Positions 29,657 to 40,259 are shown, numbered from the stretch's first letter. The stretch is 41,963 nt of DNA from Paramacrobiotus richtersi (GCA_034698045.1 JAQGAU010000096.1:1-41963); one strand, 5' to 3'. Notes: generated by a model not told the origin, from the letters alone. Program-made: numbers and translations.

Positions 29657-30222
29657 TCATTTTTCCTGCACCCGGAAATGCACAAATCCCATTATGTACA
29701 CTGCGAAATGCAGCACTGCTGGCACAATATAGGTTGTAGTGATGTGGTAACACTGACGCCGCTGGGCGGATGGTGCAATCGTTATCCAATCGTTTTCCGT
29801 AGTGTCGGGATTCGGGGTAGTTGTGGTCGGAGAATGAGTATCTTCGTTGATAATGAGTTTCCCTTCGCAAGCAATCACTTGGTGGATAAACGTGTACAAC
29901 TGCAAGCCGATCACGAGGTCGAGTACATAATATTCAGCAGACGAATCGGCCTAGATCGATAATTCATACTGTCTTTTAACCAAGATCGCCAACCAACCTG
30001 CAGAAGTTGGGAATACGGATTCAGGAACACCTGTGAAAAACAAGCACAAAACTGCAGACACCGGTTAAAGTCGATTATCAACTTCTTAAACCAATATCGG
30101 TAAAATTATGATTTTTAATACCAAAGTAAAAAAAAAGATTATTGTGAACAACCTGTGCCCACCTGTTGACACCATCGCAAAACACCCGTTGTAGTGTGCG
30201 TACGCTCATCCAAATCACAGAT
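29657..30222 (-). CDS. mucin-like type I membrane protein (partial model)
   Basis: Exons 30222-30163, 30030-29998 (33 nt) and 29950-29657 keep one frame with GT-AG introns. The last exon encodes a hydrophobic/aromatic start, a Thr/Pro-rich stalk (HSPTTTTPNPDTTENDW), a membrane segment (TTYIVPAVLHFAVYIMGF) and a short tail. This is the layout of a type I surface glycoprotein. A minus-strand AATAAA (about 29562-29567) follows. The 30633-30883 exon lies upstream but its phase does not join cleanly, so the 5' part is unresolved. No known viral glycoprotein family recognised. Confidence 0.45.
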
Positions 30223-30632
30223 CTGCGAAATGTAGAAGAAAACAGTTACCGCAACAACTCTTGTGTAGAGGAGCATATACCCCACATTTCCGATAAAAAT
30301 CTAAGAACACTCAGTTAAATTAGCGGCTGATTATGACAGCTTCAATTAAATCGATCTCGACGTACGTATACAGTATACCTCGACTACGGATTCAACGGAC
30401 ACGCACCGCCAAACTTCCTGTTGATTGGCTATGTATTCTGTTGTGTACAACTGACCATGACATCAGCCATAATCAAAATTAACAAATTATAAGTGTTAAG
30501 AAAAAATACAAGAATATGACAACTGGTATCATCGAAAATTAAATTAAAAAATCTCTGCGATGAAGTTAGAAATAAAATTGAAAATTACTGATATGATTTA
30601 GGATTTATTTAAGCCGAACAACAGCCACGTAC

Positions 30633-30883
30633 CTCAACGCGGACAACACTGGCAAACGCATCGGGATCGAGCTTTCGTGGCTGGCCACAATATACCCATC
30701 ATTCGCATTCCACTCCGGATTATAGCTGACAGAGCCATGACGGCAATAAGGAACTGTGGGATCATGGTCAGGCACAATGGAATCCGAGAAGGTCGACATG
30801 GTACAAAAATCTATGCGATGGAACGTCACTTCCGACTCCACCGTCTTCCGCTGTTTTTTTTGACATCCATTGGAACTTGACCG
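30633..30883 (-). CDS. internal exon of unknown minus-strand gene
   Basis: Acceptor TTTACAG and donor GAG^GTACGT bound an 83-codon open exon, Ser-rich and hydrophilic, with four Cys (QKKQRKTVESEVTFHRIDFC, then PDHDPTVPYCRHGSV). It may be the ectodomain part of the membrane protein at 29657-30222. Function unknown. Confidence 0.4.
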
Positions 30884-31153
30884 CTGTAAACAATAATCCA
30901 GAATTACGACCATTTTGTACGGAAAAATGAAGCATTTTTTCATGGTCCAATATTTCAACGGAGAAAGCAGCAAAAAGCATGCATTATATATCATTCATTT
31001 TATGATATTATTTCTACGTAATATGCATAATTAACACCTGCAGATAAGACTGAAATATGTACCGTACCGCGACACCAAGCGCATACAATTCATAGCCGTC
31101 ATTTAGGCTGATAATTTCTGCCACACAGTTTAAATTAAAATATGAATGCTTAC

Positions 31154-31250
31154 TTTGCAATGCGCGCAGGCAATCACCCCACAGTGGCCTCCGGAAGACT
31201 TTTTTGCCGCAGACTTTGCAGTCTGCGACGGAATCAGCTTTATGTAGCGG
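31154..31250 (-). pseudogene. nuclear-receptor zinc-finger exon, broken copy
   Basis: Aligns with 31627-31702. The C-terminal half reads KSSGGHCGVIACAHCK, while the preceding CKVCG is in another frame. About 8 extra nt lie upstream of the first Cys codon relative to the other copy. The GTAAGC donor and the following intron are shared with the other copy, so the whole segment was duplicated. Confidence 0.6.
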
Positions 31251-31626
31251 CACATTTGAGTCCGGTGACCCGACTATCGTTAATGTTGGAATTGTGCTGG
31301 TAAATCCCAACGACCGGACAGTTCATCTTCCGCGTGACTGGTAACGGTATTCCACAAAACCAGATTAACAGTTGACTTAGCCGTGGAGTTGCCTAAAAAT
31401 GATGCAAGCCGAAATAGTGAGAAATGTCAGAACACATGTATAAACAACAGCATTAATTAAAAATTATAAATACTCAATAATATAAATCGAACAAAATTAA
31501 GGAAGATATAATACCCAACAAATGAAACGCGTACACTTTATTGTGATTGTTCGCAATGTGTTATACTGATGTATGTATCAGCCAAGAATTTCTACAAAAA
31601 GTTTAACTTAAAATATGGAAGCTTAC

Positions 31627-31702
31627 TCGCAGGCAATCACCCCATAGTGGACTCCGGAAGAATATTTGCCGCAGACTTTGCATGGAATAATCTTTATCTG
31701 AG
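31627..31702 (-). CDS. HR3/ROR-like nuclear-receptor zinc-finger exon
   Basis: Bounded by TTTACAG acceptor and GTAAGC donor. It encodes [11 protein letters not shown] and [12 protein letters not shown], the first zinc finger and P-box approach of NR1F (HR3/ROR) receptors, including the intron position before the A/SQIxIIPCK start known from that family. The usual CGDK is CGKY here. No second zinc finger or ligand domain was found nearby, so this is a captured exon, or part of a receptor-like gene I could not assemble. It lies inside the viral termini. Confidence 0.65.
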
Positions 31703-32051
31703 CTGTAAACAAACACTGATTCATATACGGGGCAGGCAGCGCGCACTAGTCGCTATGCACTTTCCGGTTAGCGAAAACATCAAAACAGCTTCTTACGCTG
31801 TCCGATCAACTCCGAAGTTCACTGCCAGTGCGTTGGTAATCAAATGCACATGTTCGTCTACATTGTGCACGCTGCAGAGAAAAATGTCATTTCCGCACGC
31901 ACAGTTCGAAACCGTCCAAACCACTGGGAAACAAAATCTGTACAGACAACAAAGACGTTTGGCATGGTTATCAGTTGCTGCAAACTCTACACCGCTTGTA
32001 CGCTTTTGCGGAAATAGAATACGTTTACACCATGATTCTGCATGGTTGACT

Positions 32052-32062
32052 GGGTTTTTATA
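32052..32062 (-). promoter_or_regulatory. TATA-like box TATAAAA, minus strand
   Basis: TATAAAAACCC on the minus strand about 350 nt upstream of the HR3-like exon. It could be the promoter of the minus-strand unit in the right arm. The only support is the match and its position. Confidence 0.3.
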
Positions 32063-32436
32063 CTGCGGCACACAACTGTCCCAGCGCCATGCGGCCTACC
32101 GCAAACGCAATGCTTATTGTTAAAAGTCAGCTAAAATTATAAATGAAGATTTATCGTGTTAAAGCGCTCACTAATAGCTTAATTTATTGTTGATTGCAAG
32201 TGTTACGTACATTTTGTTCTTTGTAATATTATATTAAAATTTTAGAATCATTTTTATTCCCTTTACAATGACATCTCTGGTGCACAAAAATATCTGTGTT
32301 TTCTTTTAAAATGCATAATGTTAAAACATCTAATCTGATTTCGTTCATTTCTTACCCGCCTCTATACCTGACATCTCACAAGTTGTACTTACGTTATTAT
32401 CTGGAGTTTGACTACCGTACCGGCTAAGGTTTACAG

Positions 32437-32617
32437 TCTCCTCTGTCTTGGCATGGCATTCACGTTCGCTTGCTTAGCCACCGGAAGCTGTGCAGTGCCG
32501 AACAACGTACGGCCACGCAACAGTGACCTTCGAAACTTTTACCCGAACAAATCGCATAACGCTAATATGCGGATCATGTACAATAATTATGCGCAATTAC
32601 ATGCAGTACGCACGTAA
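32437..32617 (+). CDS. possible secreted peptide exon
   Basis: After an acceptor-like TTTACAG, an open frame to TAA 32615-32617 encodes a signal-peptide-like stretch (LLCLGMAFTFACLATGSCA) followed by a 39-residue polar peptide rich in Asn, Tyr and Arg, with no Cys. The only in-frame ATG is at 32453, inside the hydrophobic part, so an upstream exon may be missing. No hormone family recognised. Confidence 0.3.
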
Positions 32618-32729
32618 TCGATACTTCGACACTCATAAAGTTAACTGTCTATATAAATGCTGCGGCTTTTACGTATCGTATGGTAGATTCTACAATTCAA
32701 ACATAAGTACCTGACAACGTTCCACGAAA

Positions 32730-33530
32730 GTGCGTGTTCTCGTACGCTGCCAACAGACTTTTAGTGACGTCGCGGCGGCGTTTCAGTATAATCGAACTGT
32801 AATTGAAGCATAATTAGTTGTAACAACAATGAACTTTTAATAAGTCATTCAGATGCAGTATCTCTCTAAATACATAATAAATCAATATAAAAAGCAAGCT
32901 GTATCAACTGACCCATTCGACGTTCCGCACTCGTATACGATCTTCCCGGCAATATATTTATGACCTTTAATGAATTCCATTATGAAGGACTGTTAATCGG
33001 TACTCGCTTGGTTAAGAAAAAAGATAAAATGTTTAGTGTCACTTCGACATCGAACATTCAAATAACAAGACGCTAATGCGCGACCGTTTCAGTCTCCATG
33101 CCGAATTTTGTTTGCTACAGTTTCAGCCGTGCTGATAAGGCTCTGCTGTTTACGTTTTTTCCTGTTTTTTCGCTCTCGTTCCCATCATGCCAGCGTTTCG
33201 TTGCAGCATGATCATGATCGGATTGCATAGCTGTGAAGCTATGTTATTTTAGAACAAGCACGAATACACGTTATTGCAGTATGTGATTTGTTTCACTTTC
33301 TTTGTGCGATCTACTTCGGTTTCTCGTGCCCAATTTGTTAGTTCTCTTCAATTAAATAATTAACTAGTTCAAAATAAAAATCAAGCAAATAAATTATTTT
33401 AAATAATTACATCAGTTTTAAAGATATTTACTATTTACTTATTCTTTTTTCGATTTAATTTTTTCCCCGATTTATATTATTATATTTACTATTCAACCGT
33501 AGCTAATAAAATTATCTATTTAGTGAATTG
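32730..33530. other. AT-rich, no gene seen
   Basis: Strongly A/T-rich sequence with no coding-like frame, leading into the terminal repeat region. Confidence 0.6.
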
Positions 33531-33532
33531 TG

Positions 33533-33586
33533 TCTACCGCCTGGTACGTAAGTGTTATTAAAAGACAGCGCAAAGCCGTTTACATC
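33533..33586. repeat. internal diverged copy of the terminal repeat
   Basis: TACCGCCTGGTA and TTATTAAAAGAC occur in the same order, spacing and orientation as in the right terminal repeat about 470 bp further on. AT-rich sequence also precedes both. No TATGGT follows this copy. Confidence 0.7.
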
Positions 33587-33946
33587 GAAATTAGATCCTG
33601 TAAATTAATTGTCAAAAGTCTGCGTACTAACTAACTTGTAAAAACCAGTAGTATCTATTCTTTTATTCTTTTTTCAATCAACTTTGATTTTTGTAATAAT
33701 TATTTATCGATTTATTAATTAGTTTGGAAGAAAACATTCAAGCAGCTAAACCAACATCAAAAAGCAGCTGATTAGCTCAGCTTCTTTAATAATTACATTG
33801 ACTTAATATTAAACAGAATTAAATATTTAATATTATTTCTTTTTAATTTTCTATTTTATTGTATTATTTATTTTTAAATTTTATATTTAAATATTATTTT
33901 TTTTAATTTAAAATTTTTTTTTCTTTATTTTTTTTTATTTTTTTAT

Positions 33947-34060
33947 TATATGTATATAATAAATTTAAGTTACTGTAAACTTTTAATGTGTTAGTGAATA
34001 AATCCTACCGCCTGGTAGGCCAGTTTTATTAAAAGACGGCGTATAACCGCTTATAGTAGT
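33947..34060. repeat. right terminal inverted repeat
   Basis: Reverse complement of 10567-10680 with about 15 mismatches. It ends CCGCTTATAGTAGT directly before the target duplication. Confidence 0.9.
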
Positions 34061-34066
34061 TATGGT
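34061..34066. repeat. target-site duplication, right (TATGGT)
   Basis: Exact match to 10561-10566. Confidence 0.9.
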
Positions 34067-35006
34067 TTTTGTCAGTGATGCGCGATGTGCACCAGGACGA
34101 CCGGTCAGCCAATTCTGATACTGCTTCTATTTTCGACACCGAAATCACTATATTTCTCACCAACGAGTGATCATGAGAATCCGCCAGTTTGTAAGCTAGA
34201 TTACGCTTTTACACGCTTTATTTTTACGCTTACTGGACACATTACGCTTTTAATATGAATATTGTAGGAGGGTGTTGATAAATATAGTCCGTAACGGGTT
34301 TATCCCATGCGCGCATAAGAGAAGGTTCTATACAAGAGCTGTAAGGTTGAAAACCTTAGCCGCATCGCACCCCGTGCTTTTACAATCGCTGTGCGCTTCC
34401 TCTCTCTCACTATTGGTATGGAAGCAACTTTCCTTTTTTTCGCTGGTATCGACGAAATCTACGAATTCCACAAACTATCGTCTCCAACCCCATGGACCTT
34501 CTTCGCGTCATTGTGGAACGCTCGCAAGACTTTCGTCGTATCCCAGCCGTAGCCCACAAATAAAGTCTTCACGGATTTGGGATCCATTTTCCGTCGCTGC
34601 CGTCCGTCGTTGTTGCTCCTGTATCCTTAATAAACGCGGTCGCGCCAAACACATTTAGGTGGTAAAGTGTAGGTTTCAAAATGTGCAAACTTTACCGTTG
34701 CTGATCTTGATCACGAATTACCACTTATGATGTCCAAGTTCTCCACACTTTGACAAGAAACCTTAAGCCGCGAAGATATCCACGGTGTGCGCCAGTTACA
34801 ACGGTTTTGGCTGCCTCGATTCTCGGTATGCCCTTCAGATGTAACATATAGCACTGCAGTAGCGGCAATGTATATGAAATGTCACTGTGTAGCGCTCATT
34901 GTATTACAGATTCTGAGCGAGATCGCCCCATGTCGCGCGTGCTGTCCGTGAAGAGAACCATTGAAGGACATCGCCATTGAAGGGCATGCGTATGTAACCC
35001 AGCTTA
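34067..35006. other. no gene seen
   Basis: Continuation of the pre-insertion host sequence. One 128-codon frame (34272-34658) has random-looking composition and no motif. Confidence 0.4.
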
Positions 35007-36535
35007 GAATATCATGCGCACCCCGCTGAACATCTAGATCAGTTTGGTTTGATGGGCGGGTACCTGGGCGGAGCATATCGACATGGATATGTACGGCATC
35101 CGGCGCCAACTTATTAAGCTTTGGAAGCAGTATGTGGACGGTAGAGCTTAGACTGCCATTATGCTGTTACTTTACAATTAACCCGGAAGCGTGCAAGACA
35201 ATGACATGGGGCGAGATTGTTTACCGAGATGGAATCGCAGTGAAAGGCGGAAACAGATCTAGTCTATCGCATCGTGATGGCATGTGTAAACAGCGCAATC
35301 AATTGAGCCGACGAATGTGACTGCGTACAGTCTCAACTCGTTCCAGATGACCTAACGGAAAACAGCAAGTTGGAACGGAACTCATAATATCAGCCATCTT
35401 CCGTATACAAACGTGTTACGTTCTTATAATACGAAAGCTAACCTGGCAAGATAACGTCTCTAAAAAATTATTACGAAAATCGGCGATGGTTCTCCCATTG
35501 CAGTCAAGGATATTGGGACGGGAAACATACCGTTGTTGCAGCACGCACCCTGTCTGGGAGAGTCGTGCCCAATTACTCAAGCTTACAAGCGATACCGTTG
35601 AAAATGTAACCGCTACGGATTGAACCTAGGCGAGTGTGCTGTTACAAGTAGTACAAAACAGCTATCACGGACGAAAACAAAGATTACAACTCTCAAAAGG
35701 CAGTGTGTGGGAAAATTTTTCAAGCCGCCGTTCAGTTTGCGGTACCTGGTAAACTCGGCAACTGGCCGGCGGCTGACAGAAACAGACACAATTCCAAAAT
35801 TTTAACTCTACGGTCTGCGAACGCAAGAAGCGCCCGTGAAGTTTAATTGAAGGAAAGGCCTTGTGAAGCTCGATAGAGACCTAATGTACATGCCAGTTAA
35901 GATTATCACACGCAATGAGACCCGTTCCTAACCTGCACCATAGCGCACGTATGCGTTTGTTTAGGTAGCGCGCACTTCGGCTTAATTTCTTATGCTGGGC
36001 TTAGTTAAATCCATGCCATAGTGAATGGGGAAAATGCAAGCAAGCGTGATGCTCCATTCCAGATGACCCTATTGTTTGAATTAGCCTGTAGTCGGAACAG
36101 CATGATGGCAACTATACGGGTAGCAAATCTGTCCACCCCCCTTTTCGTCATGAGCGCTTATTACTTGTGTGAAGCTGGGCGAAAGGACAGCGGTAAGCAA
36201 CGTTGAAGTTCCGGAGAGTATAGGTAAACTAGGTAGTCAGGCAGCGGGGTGGCTTGTTGTGGCCCCCCGGTGGAACATCAGCAGGCAGACTGGGTTCTGA
36301 ACGAACAGTACAACCTGTTGATAAATTCAAGGACAAGATACACCTTCAGTTTTTCCCTTTCCTTCGTCTGGTAGTGGTACTCTTACTGGTTCCCCTTGTA
36401 CGCTTGCTCTTCCGCGAAATCGTGTACAGTTCCGGGCAGGCAAGGACCTCAAGCTGAGGTTTTCGCAGGTTTATCTGTAGGTCGGTGAGCGCAGTAATCT
36501 GCGGCATCCCTGCACACAATGCACTCGTCACGGGC
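35007..36535. repeat. dispersed 1.5-kb repeat R, copy 2
   Basis: Same order and orientation as 4487-6060, with more frame damage. It keeps the minus-strand MPQITALTDLQINL motif (about 36460-36510). It ends next to a DNA-polymerase relic. Confidence 0.75.
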
Positions 36536-36537
36536 AC

Positions 36538-36612
36538 GCGACATTACTGACGAGGTGTGCGAATTCATTTTTCAGAAGAAACACGAAGGATAGTCGTGCA
36601 TAGCGCACATAT
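36538..36612 (+). pseudogene. PolB exonuclease relic
   Basis: The frame DITDEVCEFIFQKKHEG, stop, then CIAHI aligns with the intact polymerase just before and at its VAHNF motif (DITQELCEFLFQEEH). An in-frame TAG and a lost NF show decay. It starts directly at the end of repeat R copy 2. Confidence 0.65.
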
Positions 36613-36728
36613 TGCATGGGTAACAATGTAATCAATGCTACGCATGAGCGACGTTTGTTTAACATTGCCATGAGTAACGGTATTGAACTGGAGAAGAAAT
36701 TCCGAGTTGGATCATGATCGAATAATGG

Positions 36729-37369
36729 ATGCCACATCAGATCACGTACTACTTGCGAGTTTTATGGATCCCTATATCATGGGCACCCGGCATGCACCAA
36801 CCCCGATACTCGCCATCCGCATTCGGATTACACGATGGAGCAGATGTACAATATGACGCAGCAGCTGATTATGAAGGCAGAATCGGTGGAATTTTCAGCT
36901 TGTTTCTGGGGGAGATGCTTGTCCGACTCGCCGGCTTTACCATTCACAAAGCAAGTCGACTATTTTGTCAATAATTTAAATCAGTCAAATGTGCGTTGCA
37001 GTCGGGAAGTACATTTCCTGGACTTGCTTGACGACCGGATAATGATCGACTGATAAGCTCAGCGAGGAGTGTGTCAAGGTCCTCATCGCTATGCGTAGCT
37101 ATTTTGGGGTCAACTTAACCATTATTTGTCAACGAATCCACCATACCTTGCAAAAGATCATTGTGGACGGATATCAATTCTACAGTCTGTTCGTGTCGGG
37201 CAAATCGCGTACAAAAAAATGTTCTTCTTTGATCCTAAGGGTGCCGAAGGATTTCTTTCAAGGCACTAATTTCGAAAAAGTTATTAAGGCAATTGTTAAT
37301 TCTCTGGATGTTATGCCATCATACCAGGCAGAGACACAAACCGGTTTTTTGAGACATGTGCCAGTTTAG
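36729..37369 (+). pseudogene. unrecognised decayed plus-strand gene
   Basis: Two coding-like frames follow each other: 36835-37050 (MEQMYNMTQQLIM, then SREVHFLDLLDDRI) and, one frameshift later near 37050, about 37053-37369 (EECVKVLIAMRSYFGVNL, then DGYQFYSLFVSGKS and a C-terminal VP). The shift suggests a broken gene. No family recognised. Confidence 0.35.
36791..36852. repeat. short repeat, also at 39093-39154
   Basis: AACCCCGATACTCGCCATCC and the following GCA..GGATTACACGA are shared in the same orientation with 39093-39154. Each copy lies within 2.5 kb of a polymerase relic. Confidence 0.6.
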
Positions 37370-37430
37370 CCACGATTTCCACTGTACTGTAAATATGTAT
37401 CTTTTAAGTAGAGAGCCGATAGTTTACTGG

Positions 37431-38060
37431 TTAACGAGTTTCTTCTACACCCGTCAACATTTTAATGTAATTTGATGCAAGCCATTTGGCACCCTTTTGC
37501 ATTGCAAGCTGTTTTACGGCCGGCTGTTTGTCGAACGGTGCTCCCACTTGAATTGAAACAATCGTGGACATTATTCTACTGAAAGACGGATCATTCTTCT
37601 GGTGATCTATAGCCGGTTAATGGTAAACGTGAGTAACTTACTAACAATCGGCGATTATCGTACACCTTTTGAAAACTTTTTTACGCTTCTTAAATCGAGG
37701 TCAAGAGTTTCCCGCATCGTTCGAATTAGATCGCCAAGACATTCGAGCTCGGATGAGCCAAGAAGGTTGTCATCCAGTGTGACTGTCTTTCCTTTAATGT
37801 GGCATAGGGCCTTGTTGTTGTTGATCGTGACATAGCTGTACGGCTTTGGTTAAGTTGAGCGATGTGTTTCACCCATCAGAGAGCCCCGTCTTGTTACAAA
37901 GCTCATGGAACTCAAACCACTGTTGGTCCACTGCACTCAATGTAATGGATGTGGCAGGAAGTCCTAGCTGTTCCAGCATTGCGAGCACGTTTTGACGTTT
38001 TGCTGTTCCGGAGCCGACTGGATCCGCTGATTTTTGCTAATCTCCGCCGATCCGAAATTA
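37431..38060 (-). pseudogene. three-exon unknown gene with an 8-bp duplication
   Basis: Exons, minus strand: about 38060-37873, 37835-37666 and 37606-37431, with introns of 37 and 59 bp bounded by GT-AG. Coding-like segments are IDNLLRSIPNFGSA, LEQLGLPATSITLSAVDQQW, TINNNKALCHIKGKTVTLDD and IMSTIVSIQVGAPFD. In exon 1 the 8-mer ACGTTTTG (plus strand) is repeated exactly at 37987-37994 and 37995-38002; the frame is open on each side but in different phases. The duplication therefore looks like the breaking mutation. Protein family not recognised; the small introns resemble those of the provirus. Confidence 0.5.
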
Positions 38061-39284
38061 GGTATGCTACGCAGTAGGTTATCGATGTTCTGTTGACATT
38101 TCAAAATTTTGATATTTCATGTCAAGATAAAAGTTTAGCAGTGTACTAAAATGCCTGATGTAAATACTGCCGCTGTACAGGTGTCCATCGCTGTAACTAT
38201 TGTAGGCAAGGTAACGAAAACGGCTACGCTTAGCGATGCGCCCATTCCAGCACATAACGGGGTGCTTGGGGAGTCACTGTTCTTTGCCGTAGCGTTCTTA
38301 TGTCAAAACCTTCACGCGAAAATATCTTGGAGAGCGCCATCACAGCGTACACTAGCGAGTAAATTCGTTGATTTCCTTCGAGCTTTGCTGTGGCCAGTCC
38401 ACAATTGTGTTTTGCCGAATTATCTGAATAATTAGCCTAGCTCTACTGTACGCTAGAATATTCAGATCATTGTCATCCCTGCCGGAGACGCGACCGCTAT
38501 TACTGACGATCTCGGACGCTACTGCAACGGTATTCCAAATAAAGGAATCACAGATTTCACCAGCTGTTGACGCCCTTAATTCAACTCTCTCGTGTTGTTT
38601 TCATGCGCATGCAGGTTAGAAATATGTGGTTTCTGGAGTATGTTCTCTTGCGTGCCTTGCCTGGGCATTTGGGATCCACTCGACACAGTACATGAGAATG
38701 GCGAACTTCGTAGCTACTATCCCTCACTAGCGCTATGGTCTCCGCTGGAATGGATTACCTCCAAGGTTACTGTTAGTTTTTCGAAGCGGGATAATATTCT
38801 GGTTTTGTTTCAGGTTTTGCTCTGCTTTGACGCAAATCATGTTCAGAGGCAAGCTTCTGTAAGCAACCGGATGCTCGGACCAACTTATACAGTCCGATGC
38901 AGATGTACGACAATTCATCCATAACTTTTTAATGCAATTTATTTGTAGGGTACCTCGTCCAATAGTGCAGGATACCTCTTTATCCCTTCTGGTCGCTTCG
39001 TGCCGCCTTCGTACCTTAATCTTTAGTAAGTGGCAACCGTGACGGAATCAACGACTTTTAAACCACACACTCTAGCGGCCTCTAGGTTCCAGCATGGACG
39101 AACCCCGATACTCGCCATCCGCACTGGGATTACACGACGGAGCACCTGTACAATAAAACAAAAAACCAGAAGAGCTGTTAAAGGTTTTCGGAACCACTAC
39201 TGTAGCCAGTGGGAGTGCAAATGTTGCAACCTAAAAAAGATGTATGTCAACCTTGCGATATATTTATTTACCTCAAGGCATATT
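38061..39284. other. no convincing gene
   Basis: Open frames at 38151-38435, 38592-38924 and 39030-39386 have no recognisable domains. The last overlaps the short repeat and the start of the polymerase relic. Confidence 0.4.
39093..39154. repeat. short repeat, partner of 36791-36852
   Basis: Same segment as 36791-36852 with a few substitutions. Confidence 0.6.
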
Positions 39285-39825
39285 TATGTGGCCGGTCGAT
39301 TGAATCGGCGAGAAGCCTTGTGTGGCGGCAGAGCGAATGCCGTGGTCCTCAACTATGAGTTGAAACCGAGCGAAAAAATCATGTAATTGGACGTTGTGTC
39401 CGAGTATCCCTTGGTTAATAAAAATGAACGTAATCCAGATGGGAAACATCTAAGCATCCCCCAGAATTTTGGCACCTTGGAGAACTATTTTAGCTTGGTG
39501 TTTTGCAAAATGCTACCGCCAAAAGGTTTGGACCAACCAATCATGCCGAGGCACTTCGACAAATTAATCTTTACGCTACGCAAAACACGTGCTGACAATG
39601 AACACGATGAAAAGGAACGCTGCCCAATACGGACATGATGCACCATCGAAGAGATGGAAGCCCTTGAACAGGGTTACATCGTGGTAGAAATCTATGAAGT
39701 TTAACATTTCGAGGAAAGCCGGGAGCGATTTTTCGCATTGTATGTTGACTTATTCTTAGCGCTCAAAGTTGAAGTGTCACACTGGCCGGAAATGGTGAAA
39801 ATTGACGCTGAAAAACACACCATAC
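39285..39825 (+). pseudogene. relic of a second, intron-poor PolB
   Basis: Aligns with the intact polymerase from its RLNPRNAFYGGRTNAT region through motif A and beyond: GRLNRREALCGGRANAV, then LDVVSEYPLVNKN, FSLVFCKMLPPKGLDQP, CTIEEMEALEQGYIVVEI and ERFFALYVDLFLALK. In-frame stops sit at 39384-39386, before CTIEE, and at about 39702. Motif A is altered (SEYP). The segment runs straight across the places where the intact gene has introns at 24658, 24740 and 25100. It comes from a different, older lineage. Confidence 0.8.
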
Positions 39826-40259
39826 GTTTTATGAAATAAAAAAAAGCTCGATCAAACAAAGATTACTCTTAACGCCGGCACTTGCAAAACTCTACTCGAA
39901 TAAACACATCTGTGTACTATGTTACGCAACCCAGTTACTAACTTTCCCACGATTGTTTTTCCATGACATTGAGAGTGCGATGTATTAGTTAGATAACAGT
40001 ACAATGGCTTTGATGCCCAGATGTCCGGCGATGGCCTTGATTAACTCGGTTGCTTGTTCCATTCCTAGCGTCCTGATGCCCATATAAACTACGTTTTCCT
40101 GTTTGTTAGTACGTTCAGTTTTAGTGATTCGTTCTTATTAAAGTTCCAAGTCAAAATCTTTACGCTTCTGACTTAGCAGCGTATCAACTACCTCTCTACA
40201 CATCGGGAGTTACATCTATGCATCATCACTGAGCCTGCACCAAATGTGAGTGAACTTGT

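Larger units (their letters stand above)
10567..34060. mobile_element. integrated adintovirus (Polinton/Maverick), 23.5 kb
   Basis: Bounded by terminal inverted repeats and an exact 6-bp target duplication. It carries the full Polinton hallmark set: FtsK/HerA-type packaging ATPase, DDE integrase, double-jelly-roll major capsid protein, FYVTL-family structural protein, adenain-like protease and protein-primed DNA polymerase B. It adds a TBP homologue, a PC4-like protein and an IAP. At 23.5 kb it is longer than the usual 15-20 kb, the excess being the 6.8-kb right arm of unfamiliar cargo. The termini differ at about 13% of positions while the core genes stay open. Confidence 0.9.

Noticed and set aside
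31569-32123. 184-codon plus-strand ORF
   Set aside because: It runs antisense over the HR3-like exon and its splice sites, and its product shows no domain.
33533-33586. True right end of the element
   Set aside because: This copy is more diverged and is not followed by TATGGT, whereas 34060 is.
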